Below are positions 12,853 to 26,712 of a stretch of DNA of 64,000 nt, one piece after another (within the stretch, counting starts at the first letter, position 1; every line of letters begins with the position of its first letter). Under the pieces are notes generated by a model that made no database searches, was not told the origin of the DNA, and worked only from the letters and a program-made list of their open reading frames with translations. The DNA comes from Acanthornis magna. Taxonomy: Eukaryota; Chordata; Aves; Passeriformes; Acanthizidae. The position numbers were made by a program, and so were the translations under genes. The DNA is taken from NCBI GenBank assembly GCA_036785705.1, contig JAWUZG010000056.1, forward strand, positions 5,271,001 to 5,335,000. Direction: 5' to 3'.

Positions 12853-15800
12853 CGGTAATGGTAACAGTTCGGTCCTTTGACACAAACCCGAGTAGCTTGA
12901 AAATAAAGACCACGAAAAAAGGATTATCTTTAATATTTTTACATTTGTTTTTATTTCCAGCTACTTCTCCTAATTGGGTGAGGTAGTACCATTTAAGCAG
13001 TTTTGTGAAGCAATATTTTCGAAGAGATGTAAACATTTTAGTAATGTTCAATTACTTTAAGAATCAACTTAGAGGTATTTAACCTTCTCCTTGAAAGAAA
13101 AGCATCACTCCTGGTTCACCTGCAGTAACGTAGCTACTGATGCATTGAAGACTTAAGAAAATAACTGTATCTTTGCAAATCTAGGCAAAACACAGAAAGA
13201 CAACTTAAAGACAGGTTTTAGAGGATTGGGATTTTCAACACTACAATGTACATGTGTATAATAAGCATTTCATGGACAACGAAATTTTTCAAGATTTTTA
13301 ACTTCCACTTATGAACTAAGTATTCAAATTTCAGAGCTCTTACAAAAGAGTTGAACAAAAAAATTAAATTAACTCAGGGGAACTGTTTAACCTTGGCCTT
13401 TAATATGGTTTGTTCCTTGCTTTCCTTCGAAAATAACAGTGTCTTTTATGTGTTTCCATTTCTGATCCCACAGCCATCCATTGCTTTAAGAGAGAAAGCT
13501 TACAGCCTAATTATGAGTCAGCACAGAATATAAAAGGTAGTTTAAATCCTCAAATTTGTAAAGTCTGTTCCTTTTTACCAGGAGAGATATGTTCATATAG
13601 ATCTGACACTATGCTGATGAACTAAACTGATACTCCAGTTTTCAGTTAATACTGTTTTCTTTAGGAAGAAGAGCTTTTCCTGGTTAGTGCTTTGTGACTG
13701 TAGAGGGAGCTCTTAAAATACTGGAGATGGTAATAATATATGGCAATCAGTTTCTTTTTCTGTAAAGCTTATCCATGTTAAGATGTTTATATTTAGCAAA
13801 GAACATTGTAGAGCTAGTGTTTTATTTTTGATATGGGCAAGAGTCACTATCCACATTTGCATCCAAAAACGTCCCTGGAAACTTTTCTGGATTTAGTTTA
13901 TTTTTGCAAGTATGTTTCTGCCAAACAGTGATAGTATCTTCTGAGAAAACTATTGATGTGCTCTAAAACAAGTTGAAAGAAATACTAAATAGAGTGTATT
14001 TTTAGTTGCAAGGCCATTGAGAGTGGAATAAGAACTTATTGTTCCAAATAAGCCATTTAAATATTTTTTTTAAAATCTTTAGTTACATGAATTTGATGCT
14101 TCCACATTGTGCTATCTGGTATTCTGTTGGGAAGGATTTAACTTTATTTTACTTTAGTTTGTCTGTAGTTTTATTGATTGCCTTACCATACTCCCAAGCT
14201 ATCTGTTTTTTTACACTTTTTAAATTGAATTAGCAAGTGAAAAAAAATGCTAGATACAAGAGACTAAATCAAAATGTATCCTGCTATACTTTTCCCTCAA
14301 CAATACAGTAAGTTTTTTTAAATATAAAAGTTTCTGTTCCCCTTAGTACAGCCAAAAACCAATTAAATCTGTGTTCTTAAGAAATGTTGCTTCTTTCCAG
14401 TGATAGTGGAGTCTATAAACCTCAGAAAGATAAGAATTTTGTTTTAATAATCAGAACTGCAATAAACCCATTTGAAAGCAGTGTAAGGAGGACTAACATT
14501 CCCTAGGCCAAGAGCTTTACTGTGAGATCAAGATGAGGCTACAGACTTGCGGCAGCCCTGCTCTGAGTCTGGGATGTGAGGAGGTGTGTTCCCTGACTGA
14601 CTGCCCTGTCAAAAACCCTCTACTGGAACTGCGGTGCAACACCAAAGCTGCCCTTTGTCAGAAGAGCTCATTAGACTGGGAGCTGAAACAGATACTAGAG
14701 AAGCAGAGTTTTCCCAGTTCAAACTTTTCTTAACAGCAGTTACTCTGCTTACACTGCATTTATATACTTAACCTGAGAAGGTACTCTTAGACGTGGACTC
14801 AGTCTCTCTCCTAAGACTTTGACGAGTGATCTCTCACTTGAGGTTCACTGTCACAAAGGCTGTGACTCCACTTTTACAGCAGCTCTACTGTCGGCCCAGT
14901 TTAGTGTATAGAAATCAGTGCAGCTTGTTTTGCCTGGGGAAGCCCTCTGAGCATTTCTTGGCCAATTTCAGCAGCATCTATTCTAGGGAGACTTTGCCAA
15001 AATCACTACATTAGGGAACCTTGTAAGCATAGACCAAGCTTAATAGCTGTTTGCTGGTTTCTAATGAGATGAATTTGTCCTGTTCCAGTCTCCAGCTTCC
15101 ACATCAAATTCATCACTAGCAACTTGTAGGTTAGAGCATGTCCCTGGGTCATACAAAGGGGACTTGATGTTACCTAAGACTGTAACTGCAGGCTTGCCAT
15201 CATCAAATGAAATTCCGTCTTCCTGAGATCTGGCAAAAATTGACATCGTTATCCCCATGCATCAGGTAAGTCTCTTCTATGGAAATGTTGCTGCCTGAGG
15301 TCTGATGGTGGAAAATATTTCTGTTGCAAGTCATGTAATAGGGGAATGCAATGATAGGCCAGAGACAAGGATTTTGTCTCATAGGGCTTTCCTTCCTCAG
15401 GATTAAGTAGTGATTTGACCAAACAAAACCTAGGCCTCCCCCAACCTTAAGTACACAAACTATTAAGATAAATAGTCATGCTTAGTTCTCTTTCCATCAC
15501 AGTATTTCTGGTGGGCAGTGTTTTCACTTCCCTAGGAGAAACTAGAAGTGTTTCCCCTAAACATCCCTTATACTGAGGTTCTTAAAATGGAAAGTTAGAA
15601 AAGCAAATGTTATACCCTCAGAGTCAAGACTTGAACACAGACTTCCTCTGATCACTAATCCTCTCTTCACTGAGCTATTAGATAAAACAGATAATACTTT
15701 TCCTCCCCTCTCGTAAGAGAAGTTTGGTATCGATTTCTAACTCTAGGAGAGAGTTCAGGAATGTATTTTGTAGATTTTCACGCCTCTGCAGCTCACATTA

Positions 15801-18800
15801 AAGGACTAGAATATCAGAAACAGATGGGTCTTGAGTTCCATCTTTTCTTTATAATGGCCAGTCTGGATGTAACTTATCAACTTTAGTAGTTCCTGTGGTG
15901 GATTCCTTTTTCCCGAAGTGTGAAAAAAACAATGCACTTCATTCTGGGTTGGAGACTCCACTACACAGCAAACATCACAGTACCGCTAAACCGTAGCCAC
16001 TTACAAAAATTACCCAACACGTTCTACACTGAGTCTGCCTGGCTCACTTTTTACAGCACATTGTACAATTCTAGAAAATCTTAAAAGCTTAGGGAAAAAA
16101 TTGTTGCATTGTACAGTACTTGCATATTTCAAGCAGTGAAAGCTGTAAATGATGCACATGTTGGAATGACAATAAGACAAATGGAAGCTTTCATTGGGAA
16201 AATGCAAACCAGAAGACAGATAGTTTGTTTTGCTTTAGGCAAACCATGAATGCAAACATTTAAACTGGAGAAACTCCCCTTTCCTTCTGTGGCCCCTCTG
16301 AGTCATTACATTAATTACTTGGAACTATTTACCTACTTCCCTTCGTTTAGGCCCCAGGTGCAGACACTGGATAGAGAAAATTATTTTCATTCTTTTTTCT
16401 GGAGTGAAAAAAACAATATATGGAAACACTCATCTTTTTCTTTCTGAAATCCATGAAGGTGAGGAGGGATGGCATCCTAATACACATATTGTGTTTGCCT
16501 GTTTTTTAATACCCTATAACAAAACATAAGAGTGGTAGGGGGTGTCAATTATGTTTCTTTTTTGAGGTACAGTGAAAATATTTGCTTCATTTTGTTGCAA
16601 TAGCAGGGGCAGCTGGCAGTGTTTGCACTTATACATCTTCTAGTACTTCATTGAAGGGATATCCCTAATTCTTGAAGAAAGACAAATATCTGATTTTGCA
16701 AATGTGCTGACCTGTGCTTATGCAGTGGCTTTGACAGCTTTCTTCTGTGATCAGTGGTGTCTTTGAAATGTGTCCTTATCCAGCCACATCCAGGCATACA
16801 GTTTTCCATATGTGAACCTAGAGAATTAATGGAGGCATTAAATGTTTAGAAAATAAACAATCACATTAGAAATAAAAATTTAAAAAAAAAATAGCAGAGG
16901 CTCAAAACCTAAATTTCCAAATTGGCAGCAAAGAGGTTCACTTTCATTATCTACAGTTCTTTTTGGCAAGATAACCATGTCTCAAAGCTCTTGCTTAGAG
17001 TTTCATTTCTAACTTTCGCCTGGGGGAAAAATGAATTGAACTTTTTCTTGTGCTCTGAGATGTTCTTCTGCTCTTCATTATTTTGTAATGCAAACAACAG
17101 ACTGTGGGACATGGGCTGTATAGATATCTTTAAACAATAACTAACAAAATCTATGGCTATTTTCACCGAGTGTAGTCAACTTCTCCCTTCCTAATAGAGT
17201 ATCAGTCAATCCCAGGGTAGCCCAGGTCATCAGGGGGTGGCTACTGAGTCTGGCTCCCCCTGTCACAGCTGCCTGGCAGTGAGCCCACCCTCGGGAACAG
17301 CCAGCTGGCTCTGCTGAGCATTTCAGCTTCCTCCAAGTTTGCATGTGGACCTGTGAAGCAGCTGAGTGTATTTTGCCCGATCGGCTTATTTGTTGTCAGT
17401 CCAGAGAGTTTTCCCATTGCCATGAGTGCTGATGATGCAGTCAGTTTTTAGCATGGCCCCTCTGCTCTGTCATTTCTGCTGCTCTGCACTGGCTCTTCAA
17501 AAGATCAGATCTGTTTCACAGATTTTGCTTGTTTTCAAGTCAGTTCAGCACTTCTCTGTTCTGATATGGCTTGTCCAGATGCACGAGTTTCTTTTTGCGG
17601 TCTGCCGGCTTTTGGCTCCGAGCAGACTCAGACTATGAGAAAAACAAATCCTTCTTCTTCTTTCCCTTGAATTCCAGCTGCATACCTGTGAAACTATACA
17701 AGCTATAGGGTGACCCTTCATTTAGAAGATCTTGTTAGAGCATGGATGTGCATGTTCATCATTAATGACACATCTCCAACTTTACTCAGAAATATAACTC
17801 CCTCATAGAGCTGTGAGCAGTAACAATGCAAATAAAAGCAACCTATTCCATGTTCATCCTCTGATGTCAAAAGGAGGGCATAAGTAGCATCTGCCATGGA
17901 AACAGAACTTTAAATTCTAGGGTGTAAATCCATGCATTCAAGGATTTTCAGAGGCAATTTTAGGATTAATTAAGAGAATACCTTCAGAATAAAAAAAAAT
18001 TTCTAGAACATTGTTTCTAAATAAAAAAGATGATGTATACCCAAAGTATGCAGGACTTTACATTCCCAACTAATAAACAAGTATTTTTCTGAAAAATAAA
18101 GTTACTTGACCTAGTGAACATAAGAAGATGATATTGTAATAAATTTAACTATTTAGTCACATTTTTATTCCCATAGACAAACATCCTGTTGCATTTAGCT
18201 ATCTAGATGAGGGAAGACGTATTTGTAAAACCCTGTTTTAATATCTGATCTTTTTTATTGTATGCTGTCTTCTTATTCAATACGACAGCACTGAAAACAT
18301 TGGTACTGATACTCATTGCTTTACATAACTTCATGATCTTAGTTACTTTCCATCTCAGCTTAGTAGTGTGAGTTTTCACAAATCTGGCATATCAAAAGTC
18401 TTTTCAGATTGGTTTTAATCACTCTCAGCATCTGGACTTTTTCTGTGATTTCAATATTCTTACTGAGATGTGAATTTGAATGAGGAAAAATGGTCCCTTC
18501 CCAGATTTCAATATCCAATGGAGATTAATTTAAGACTTTACCATGAGTCAGTGGTGGCCTCTCTAAGCTGGGTTCCTGCTAAGCACAAGAGAGATCATTA
18601 GTCCAGCTTCAGCACTCCTCTCACATTGAAACAATGGTATTCAGAGGCATAGAAAGAGACAGTCAGCTGCTAGAGCAGCTATTTCCTTTTATTTCTGAAG
18701 GAAAGTATCAGATCAGGTGCAGCCACGCCTACTGGATAGATGCTTAAACAGCCACTCAGACCAGGAGCCATGGCCATTAGCACATCTTCACACTGAATAC

Positions 18801-19902
18801 TTCCTCCTAAAGGCACTGACAAATTTCATTCAGGACTCTTCCAAACCACACTACTTAGAGTTACCTCATTCAGTATGAATTATTTGGTTTTCAGCTGTAC
18901 TCAGATTCATCTGCTTTAATTGATAGTTCATGACCTTCCAAATCTTGTTGCAGCTTGTCAAGGATTTCTTCCATGAGCATAGTACGTGTCAGCATTAGCA
19001 CACTCAGATTTGCTGGCAGGTAAATTTATTATGACAAACGTAGTCAGGATGACATCTGAGCATGTGTCCAACCTAGGTGGACAGAATTACTCAGATACTT
19101 GAAACTACTGATATTCCTACAGAAGTGCTTTCTTGAAATGGGACTTTTATCCCCTGTAAGGATGGGCAGCTGCTGAGTTTTAAAAAATCAAAAAAACAAA
19201 ACCTAGACCCTCTGGTATGGAAATCTGTTTTACATTCCCCTCTCAATGTTCAATACTTAACTAATTCTACCTATACTGCATTCACACATTCTGATTCAAA
19301 TTCCTGTTAAGTATGATGTTTAAAAACTCAGTCAGGATTAATATGGAAGTGTAAAAAGTAAATATATCTGGGAAAGAAAATTAATCTTAAATTGTAAGGT
19401 TGTGCTTAAGAGTTAGTGTTTACACTGTGCATGAAATCTATGTGATTCGTGATTATTCCTGGTATTTCTGATTTTTGCTTCAAATTAAATTGGGTTGATT
19501 ATCTTAGAATGTTACTGAATTTTTTCTGCTTATTTATAAAGGAAGTTAGAATTTCTGGAGGATGTAGAGTGCAATCGTTATCATGGTATTTGAGGGCAGG
19601 GAGCTAAAGAGTCTGAGAGATCTTTCCCATAAATACAGTGTTCTTCAGGCACAAAGACTTGGGAAAGAAACAATTCCTTCTAATTAGGAAAGTAATTTTA
19701 AGCAGGAAAAAAAGATGTAAAAGCTTAGGGACTGTTCTTGTCAGAGAGAGATGTTTCCGAGAAGAATTAGGGCAATAGAGGATTATTGTTTTGTTAAGCC
19801 TTTGATTGAGATCTCAGACTTTCATCAGTTCTGTAGCAATGCAAGCAAAGAGATCTAAGGCTCAAATGCATCTCCAGAAAAGAGATCTTGGAGAAAGAAA
19901 TT

Positions 19903-19922
19903 AAAATAAAATAAAATAAAAT
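19903..19922. repeat. (AAAAT)4 microsatellite
   Basis: Four perfect AAAAT units are followed directly by a T-run. Confidence 0.85.
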
Positions 19923-22900
19923 TTTTTTAAAAATCCAACTCAGACTAGGATGTATCTTTTGGGTATTTATAACACCTAGTTTATAGCCAAAGGGAAGTTT
20001 TTCTGTCACCACCCTGTTACTTTTAAAAACAAAGGGGGAAAAACATTGCTTTTGATTTCTCAAAAACATTGTATTAGTACTTGAAAAATTCCAGACCAGA
20101 GAATGAAAGATCCTTTAGAAGAAAACTCCAAAGTTGTTGTTTAGAGGCTGCCCTGAGTATGGTCAAGATTAAAGCCCTTAATGAAGGCAAAGCTTACTTA
20201 TCTGATCAGATTTTAGCATAATGGTCTAGCATGTGATATTATTTTGTATAAGTTACATAACTTTTTGTTTAAGAGCATACTTTACTTCCAAGCAGCACAA
20301 ACAACATTTTTAACCTGTTCAGATCCTTGAGAAATGCAAACAGATTTGAAGAAAAAAATCGAGTATTTGTTAACAAAAGAAAATCATTCCTTTCTGTGAC
20401 TTGGTTAAGATGAAAGCAAGACAGGAAACTAATAAAAAGGATCAGAGAACCTGGAAATAAATGTTGACAGGCTTGTGCACTGGCAGTTTAAAATCACATA
20501 TTATTAAGCATTAGCTTTCTGCTTAAGTGTTTGCCCACAAGATTGCCTTTCCCTAGGAAAGTCTAGAGATTACCCACAACTCATTTGTGTTTGCAGGTTT
20601 TCTGTGAGTATGTGTGGGTACATCCTACCATTTATCAGCCACAATGCACTGAGGTCACAAGTCCCCTGGCTCATTAAAAGACAGTGAGCCAATTGAAAAA
20701 CAACTCCGTTCTCCCTAGGAGCATCTGGACATCTGGTGCAGGAGTAGTCTGCCTTATTTTGAAACAGACTGATCTGGGAAGAAACTAGGCAGTTAGACAA
20801 AAAATAGGTAATAAAACCTTGGATATACAGAGTCAGAGTTTTCCTGTTGTGACAATAGAATTCGTGGAGTACATCTTAAAGCTTTTTAGGGCTTCTCACA
20901 CACTGAGAAATAAAGTTTAAAACTTACAATATTAAATAGTGGGACAAGAAAAACAAAAGCATGACCCTACACCTCTGTGGAAATAACTCAGGGCTTCATG
21001 AAATCATCAACTGAATATTGAGTGCTGGTAGACTGAGCACACCATGATGTGGGAGCATTTTTCATCAGGGTGTTTGTTACTGTCAGAAAACAAAGACTGA
21101 GAAGGAGAGGAGGTGGTTGCTTGGCTCCTTATATGCCCAATGTAAAGCAATCTGTCACATTAAAGAATTGCTCATAAGCCACAATCCAGGCTTGTAGCCA
21201 CTGCCACTGCCCTGCTTACAGGCACAGTGTGAGTGTGGCTAGTGTGACGCCATCGATCTCACGTTTTGCATTGCCATGAAAATACGCTGCTAATTCCTGC
21301 ACTTCAGACTGCTTTTTGCTAAAACATTCACTTCATTAAGCTTTTCACTTATCTGTTCATACATTGACACGGGGAAACTGCTGTTGTATCTTGAGAAAAT
21401 TGCCATTATGTACAGCCTTTTCCACACCAAGGAACTGTTTGCTATATGTTCACTCATCTTTAATAGGGAAATAGTCACTAAAAGTTTTATACTTGAATGC
21501 AAACTTCAAGAGCTTTGTTCAAAATGGTCCTCCAGAGGAGGTGAAAACCGTATCTCTTGGGGCAGCAATGGAGAAGCTTTCATCAACACTGAGAATGCAA
21601 ATATTCTTTGCTTCTATTGCCAAGTAAATGATCACTATTTTGTGACACCATATACTCAAAGTAAAATTACTGTTGGTTTTCTTTATTATTTCTTTTTCCT
21701 CCTCAAGATGTCATGTTCCCTGATGAATATTAAATGTATTCTGGTTAACTAGAAAACAATAGCTTGGAGTACAACTGCATTGCCAAATAAAAGAGCACAG
21801 TTCTACTGCACCATGAACTCCTACTGATGTAAATAGAGTAGAAGCACTGGATAGCAGCACTTTTCTGTCAGTTTAATGCTAGAAGTTCAAACTCCTGTAT
21901 GAGGAAAAGGCCAAAAGAATGTTTAAACAGTACTCCTTAAAACTAACTTTCCTTTCTATGTCAGATATAAGCTAATTAATTTTTTTGTTATATTCTTAAC
22001 TAACAAGATGGAATGAGGCTTTGTAAAGCTCCTCCTACCCCAATTGTACAATGAAAGACTAACAGCCAACAAAGAAGCATTTCTGCTGTTGAAAGAAGGG
22101 AGGGATAAAACCTAAAACCAACAGAGAGGTAGGAGAAATTAAATATATCTTTTTCTCCCTCTTTGCCAGCTGTACAGAGCGCAGTGATGGAAAGAGAGTG
22201 CCACATTCAGTTACTTCCTTCCACAACACACCAAGCAGCAGAGTAACTGATTTTGTTGTCCAGTTCCAGAAACAGATGTGGTTTGAATTTCTATGCACAT
22301 GGCCCTGAGTGCCTACGCAGACTTATGTCTATGTACCCTGTTTATTTCCACATGCCCACACTTGATTGAGAAGGACTACCTGTAACTTTTTCAATCACCC
22401 GCAGCCTGTAAGCTGTTCAAGCATAGCTCCAGAGCCAGCGTCATGCTTTGTCACCAGGAGAAAGGCTGTGATAATGCATGATTAGTCCAAATCCCCGAGA
22501 AGAAGCAAGACAGCTGGAACTACTAAACCTGGCATCGCTGGTTTGTAGCGATCAAGTTGTGCACTGGAGTAGGGAGACACCTGGAAGCCATTTCCTGCTT
22601 GTGAACTGTTCTCCCTCCCCCTTCCTCTCAAAGATAAGTGTATGCCATGTGGCTTTTGGCCACAATGAGTTTTTTTGGATTTGTAACGTCAGGAAGGTTT
22701 GCTTTAAAGGCACAAATCCAGGTCTTGCCTTGCATACAAAACTTCAAAAGACTTATTTTTTTCCCCATCTAATGCTTTCCCCCCTCTCCCCCCGATCTCT
22801 TCTGACCTCAAATTTCTCCAACACTGAAAAAGTCTTTGCAATTTCATCTTGAAACTGGCAAATGAACTTTAGCAGACTAGAGACTGCTTAGGTACTAGCT

Positions 22901-23825
22901 GAGTTTTTCCAATGCCAAGGCCGCTGCTTGTTGCTTTCTAACCGTACTTCACTAAAATACAACAGGTTAAGATCGCCACACATGCACACACCCCCACCCT
23001 TAGGTACTTTAAGTTTCCTTGGCTTTGCAAAATAAGCACATATTTTGTCCATGAGAATGCCTTTGAGCAGTATCTCTTTTGTCAGTTAGGTTTCTCTTGT
23101 GCATTGTAAATCTTGCCAGGAGCCATCTTCTAACTTTTTTTTATTATTAATTTTTTTTTCTGGAAATGTTTTATTCAACAAAATGGTCTCGCTGTTTTAG
23201 CCATTGGGCAAGATGTTGTTTCCCCTGAAATCAACAGGAGCCATCAAATTTTAAGATGCCAGAAGTTTTCACCTCTTCTCTTTAAAGCAACTTAAGACTA
23301 GAAACTTGTAACACTTTGCTAGTTTGATACTGCTCCAGCCTTCTCTTGATATGTGGATATATATATGATATATGGATCCGCTGGTGCTAGCAAAACTAAT
23401 AGCAGAGGTGGAACACTCCTGTATTTCTGACACAACATTATAAACACCCTCCAAATAATTAATTTTCTTTCTGTTAAAAGAAATCCTAGTTTTCATAACT
23501 GCAATCTGGAAGTCTTTGAAAACAATTCAAAAAGAGAGATAGCCAAAATCTAGTAGGCCAATAAAAATGGTTTCATGAAATCTCTTTAAAATATCCCACA
23601 AATATTCTTCAAGGTTTTGAGACAATTATACCTAAATTTGTTTCAATGTACAGTTCATTAATATTATGTTATCATACATAAGTTGTAAGATTTTACTAAC
23701 TGAGTTTAATCTTTTAACCAGTAATCTGTAACTGCAAAGTCTGAATGCAGACTTAGCCTCCAAGTCTTGCTGGAGAAGCAGGACTTTATAGGAAAGTCAC
23801 ACTCTCCCTTTTCAGAAATAGAAAT

Positions 23826-24310
23826 GGTAAGATAAAGTGGTCAGATAACAGCAGGGGCTGGCTCCCACCAAAGACGCCCAACATGATACTACAGCCAGCA
23901 TGGCAGAGGCCTCATCAGCCAGACCCCTGCCCCCCAATACCAGAACAGGAGAGTAGGGGAGGCAGCAGGGGTTAAGCAAAATCCAAATACCAGGCACGTT
24001 TACAAAGACAAGGCAGGTCCAGCATCAAGGCAGGCAGTCTGCAGGTGGGGTCAGCCCAGAAATCATCAGGCAGGATTATTACAACAGGCAGGGCTGCGAG
24101 GAAGCTGGGAAATCAGCCCAGCTCATGATCTGATCCACAGGGTCAATGACCAAACGCAGGCACACGTAAGATATACAGCTCAGGCAGAGAGTGAGCATCC
24201 AGGGCTAAGCTTAAATGAAGCCCCTGAGCCCATGGGCAGGGGTGTGGGGAGAGGCTCCAGGTGAGGCTGGTCAGGGCTGTTAAACCCTATTGGTTCACTC
24301 AGGCCCCCTG
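23826..24310. repeat. GC-rich repeat-like block, family unassigned
   Basis: About 480 bases are clearly richer in G and C than both flanks. They contain at least five copies of CAGGCAG or GGCAGG-type words within about 180 bases (around 24010, 24028, 24066, 24084 and 24182), in a string of short degenerate repeats. The sharp composition change suggests an inserted element such as an old LTR or a transposon UTR. I see no terminal repeats, reverse transcriptase or target-site duplication, so I do not assign a family. Confidence 0.35.
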
Positions 24311-25344
24311 ACATAAGTCAGTGGAACATCCAGGCTCATATTTTCATGCATAAGCAAGAAAAGAGGAGAATTATGATTGTGGTTTGACCTGTGCTGCATT
24401 TTCTGACCCCTGAGTGCCTGATTGCTCAACCATGGTATTACAGTAATACTATGTCTACTCATAGTTTATATAAACACAGAGTATGTTAAACAACTGACTT
24501 ATGATGTGATACTTTTGTTTCCACTGAAGTCTAGGCCATCTGTGTACTAAAAAATCTCTAGACTTGGAAAGAAGATCTGATATATTCAGTTTTTTCACCA
24601 AATAGTTACAGATATTACCTGAGTATTCTGTATGAATACTTTGATATTTAGATTTCACTCCTTTTTTCATTGCAATTAAGCATCTGTTGGATCCCAAGGC
24701 TTGGTTGATACTTCTGCACTTTTAAATGTCTTCTTTTCTCATCTTAAGTCTTTCAAATTCTCAGTTCATGTGCTGTTCAAGTTATGAAAATTAATGCAAT
24801 CTTAAAGACTTAGAGTTGCTATAGCAGAGCTTCAGGTCACCTGATTTCTGAGAAACAGTTTGATCCATGTCTGTTGACAAGCAATGTTTTCTTTTTCATC
24901 TTTCCTACCTGAGGTAATACATATTATTATCTCATATTCTGGGACACAGAGCAGGGTGTCAGCAGCAAGATACAATGCAAGACACAAAGATACATTGCAA
25001 GATACAATTCCAACAGGCAGTCTGTAGTTCTTGGAATAACTCCTGATCAGTATTTTAAGTGTCCAGTTGGCAAACTGTGTACCCTGCTCTATAATTAAAA
25101 AATGCATTCTCCTGTTGGCAGAGAGAAGATTCAAAGCATATCAACTTCTACCCTGGTAGTGAGAATTCTGGCAGAAAGGATCCATCTCAGTGCCTGATGC
25201 AAAGGGTCTGCTCCCAGCAGGCTGTTTCAGTAGTTCTGCAGTGCAGTCATTTGCTTCCCTAGTGCTGTCTGACCATGACTAGAAGCAAAAGAGGAACAAC
25301 AGGCATTGTTCCAGGTGACAGGAGGGAATATGTAAGAAATTATG

Positions 25345-25440
25345 GGCACCAATGCTGGGTCAACCCAAAAGCCCATCTAGCTCAGTATCCTGCTGGGAGC
25401 AGTGCTCGAGGGTCAGTGCCTTGCAGGAAGGAAATGCTTT
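25345..25440 (+). repeat. Possible fragment of an old interspersed repeat
   Basis: The segment around 25358-25400 reads GGGTCAACCCAAAAGCCCAT followed by CTAGCTCAGTATCCTGCTG. It resembles the 'GGTCCATCTAGCCCAGTATCCTGTC' type of consensus common in sauropsid interspersed repeats. The family name is not certain and the ends cannot be fixed by eye. Confidence 0.4.
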
Positions 25441-26651
25441 TCAGCTTTTCCTTGCAAAAACTATTTCCCTCACACCTCTTCTTTAGAGATCCACAGTGGG
25501 CAAGACAACTGCATAAAAGCTAGTAATTAATGTTTTATGCAAGATAAAAGGGATCCAGATCTTGCTGATATAGACAAACAGTGTGGCTTTGGTGCCAGCT
25601 ATCTCTGCTGAGGATATTACCTAAAATTTTTTCACAGAAAGAGCAGTCTAAATGAAGACATTACTCAGTAGCCATATCAGACTTCATTATCTGTCTACAT
25701 TTTATGTCTTCTCGCAGATCATAGCACTGCTCTGTTTCTAGTCTGACACTTTGTTTTGATTTTAATAAGCGTAATACGAATTAAAATAGCAGGTGCATAG
25801 CAACACCTCTTTAGAATGAGTGTTTGATGCTAATAACCATGTTTAGCAAGACTTTGTTGAGCCATGGCTTTCATCTCAGTCTGTACAATATATATATGAT
25901 GAAAAACCAATTAACCCCTTAGCTTCTGACTTAGGGATTGTGAATAGCATGTATAAAATCAGTGGAAAAATTAGACATTCATGAAGTTATGGGAGATCAT
26001 TAGGAAAATAGGGAAAATTCAATGTGATCAGTTGACTAATGTCACTGTGCCCTATACTTTTGATATTAATGCTACCAACCAGGAAAAGCTGGACATGGTC
26101 TGAGAACAGACTAATGCATATAAAAGGAACCAAACACAATAGAGCAGGATTGTTGCCCAGCATAAAAATGAAACAGGAATCTGGGCAAGACACAAGCAAA
26201 CTGTAGTTGCATCTAGTAGGATATTGAGGGTTCACTGAATGAAAGGGTTAAGGAAGGGATTACAAGAATGAACTCCAGGCAGCCAGTAGATTCAATTCCT
26301 CTAGATTGTTGGGAGAAGGAAAAAGCGGCATATCTTTGTCTCTTGTAATTGCTTTGTTCATTACCCTCCTAAATCCCCAAAACAAACAACAAACAATCCA
26401 AGCCCTCCCTTCATACAGATAGTCTTGCTATTACAAAGGTTCCACTTGTAAGAACCACTCTTGTGTATTTCTGTGCTTTTTAACATTTTATCCTCTTACC
26501 AGGTTGAAGGTCAACAGAACTCACAAAGAAAATATTGTAATTTGTTTTGCTAGCAAACTAGTACTTTACTGGAGACACATACTGTATCCGACTGTGATAG
26601 TGCAGACTTCGTATTTAACCTGAGTCCAGTTTAGAATTCTGAAAAGACAGC

Positions 26652-26712
26652 TTGGCTGGACTCTATGATCTCAAAGGTCTTTCCCAAGTTAAATGATTCT
26701 GTGATTCTGTTA
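26652..26712 (+). mobile_element. CR1 LINE, 3' tail fragment
   Basis: The sequence GGCTGGACTCTATGATCTCA, then AAGGTCTTTCCCAA and ATGATTCTGTGATTCTG, is the diagnostic 3' terminus of avian CR1 non-LTR retrotransposons, ending in the short direct repeat ATTCTGTG. Only about 60 bases are recognisable, consistent with the severe 5' truncation typical of CR1. The CR1 sense strand is plus. Confidence 0.85.

Noticed and set aside
21384..21752. 122-codon plus-strand ORF
   Set aside because: AT-rich, no domain, no splice sites. Considered a chance ORF.
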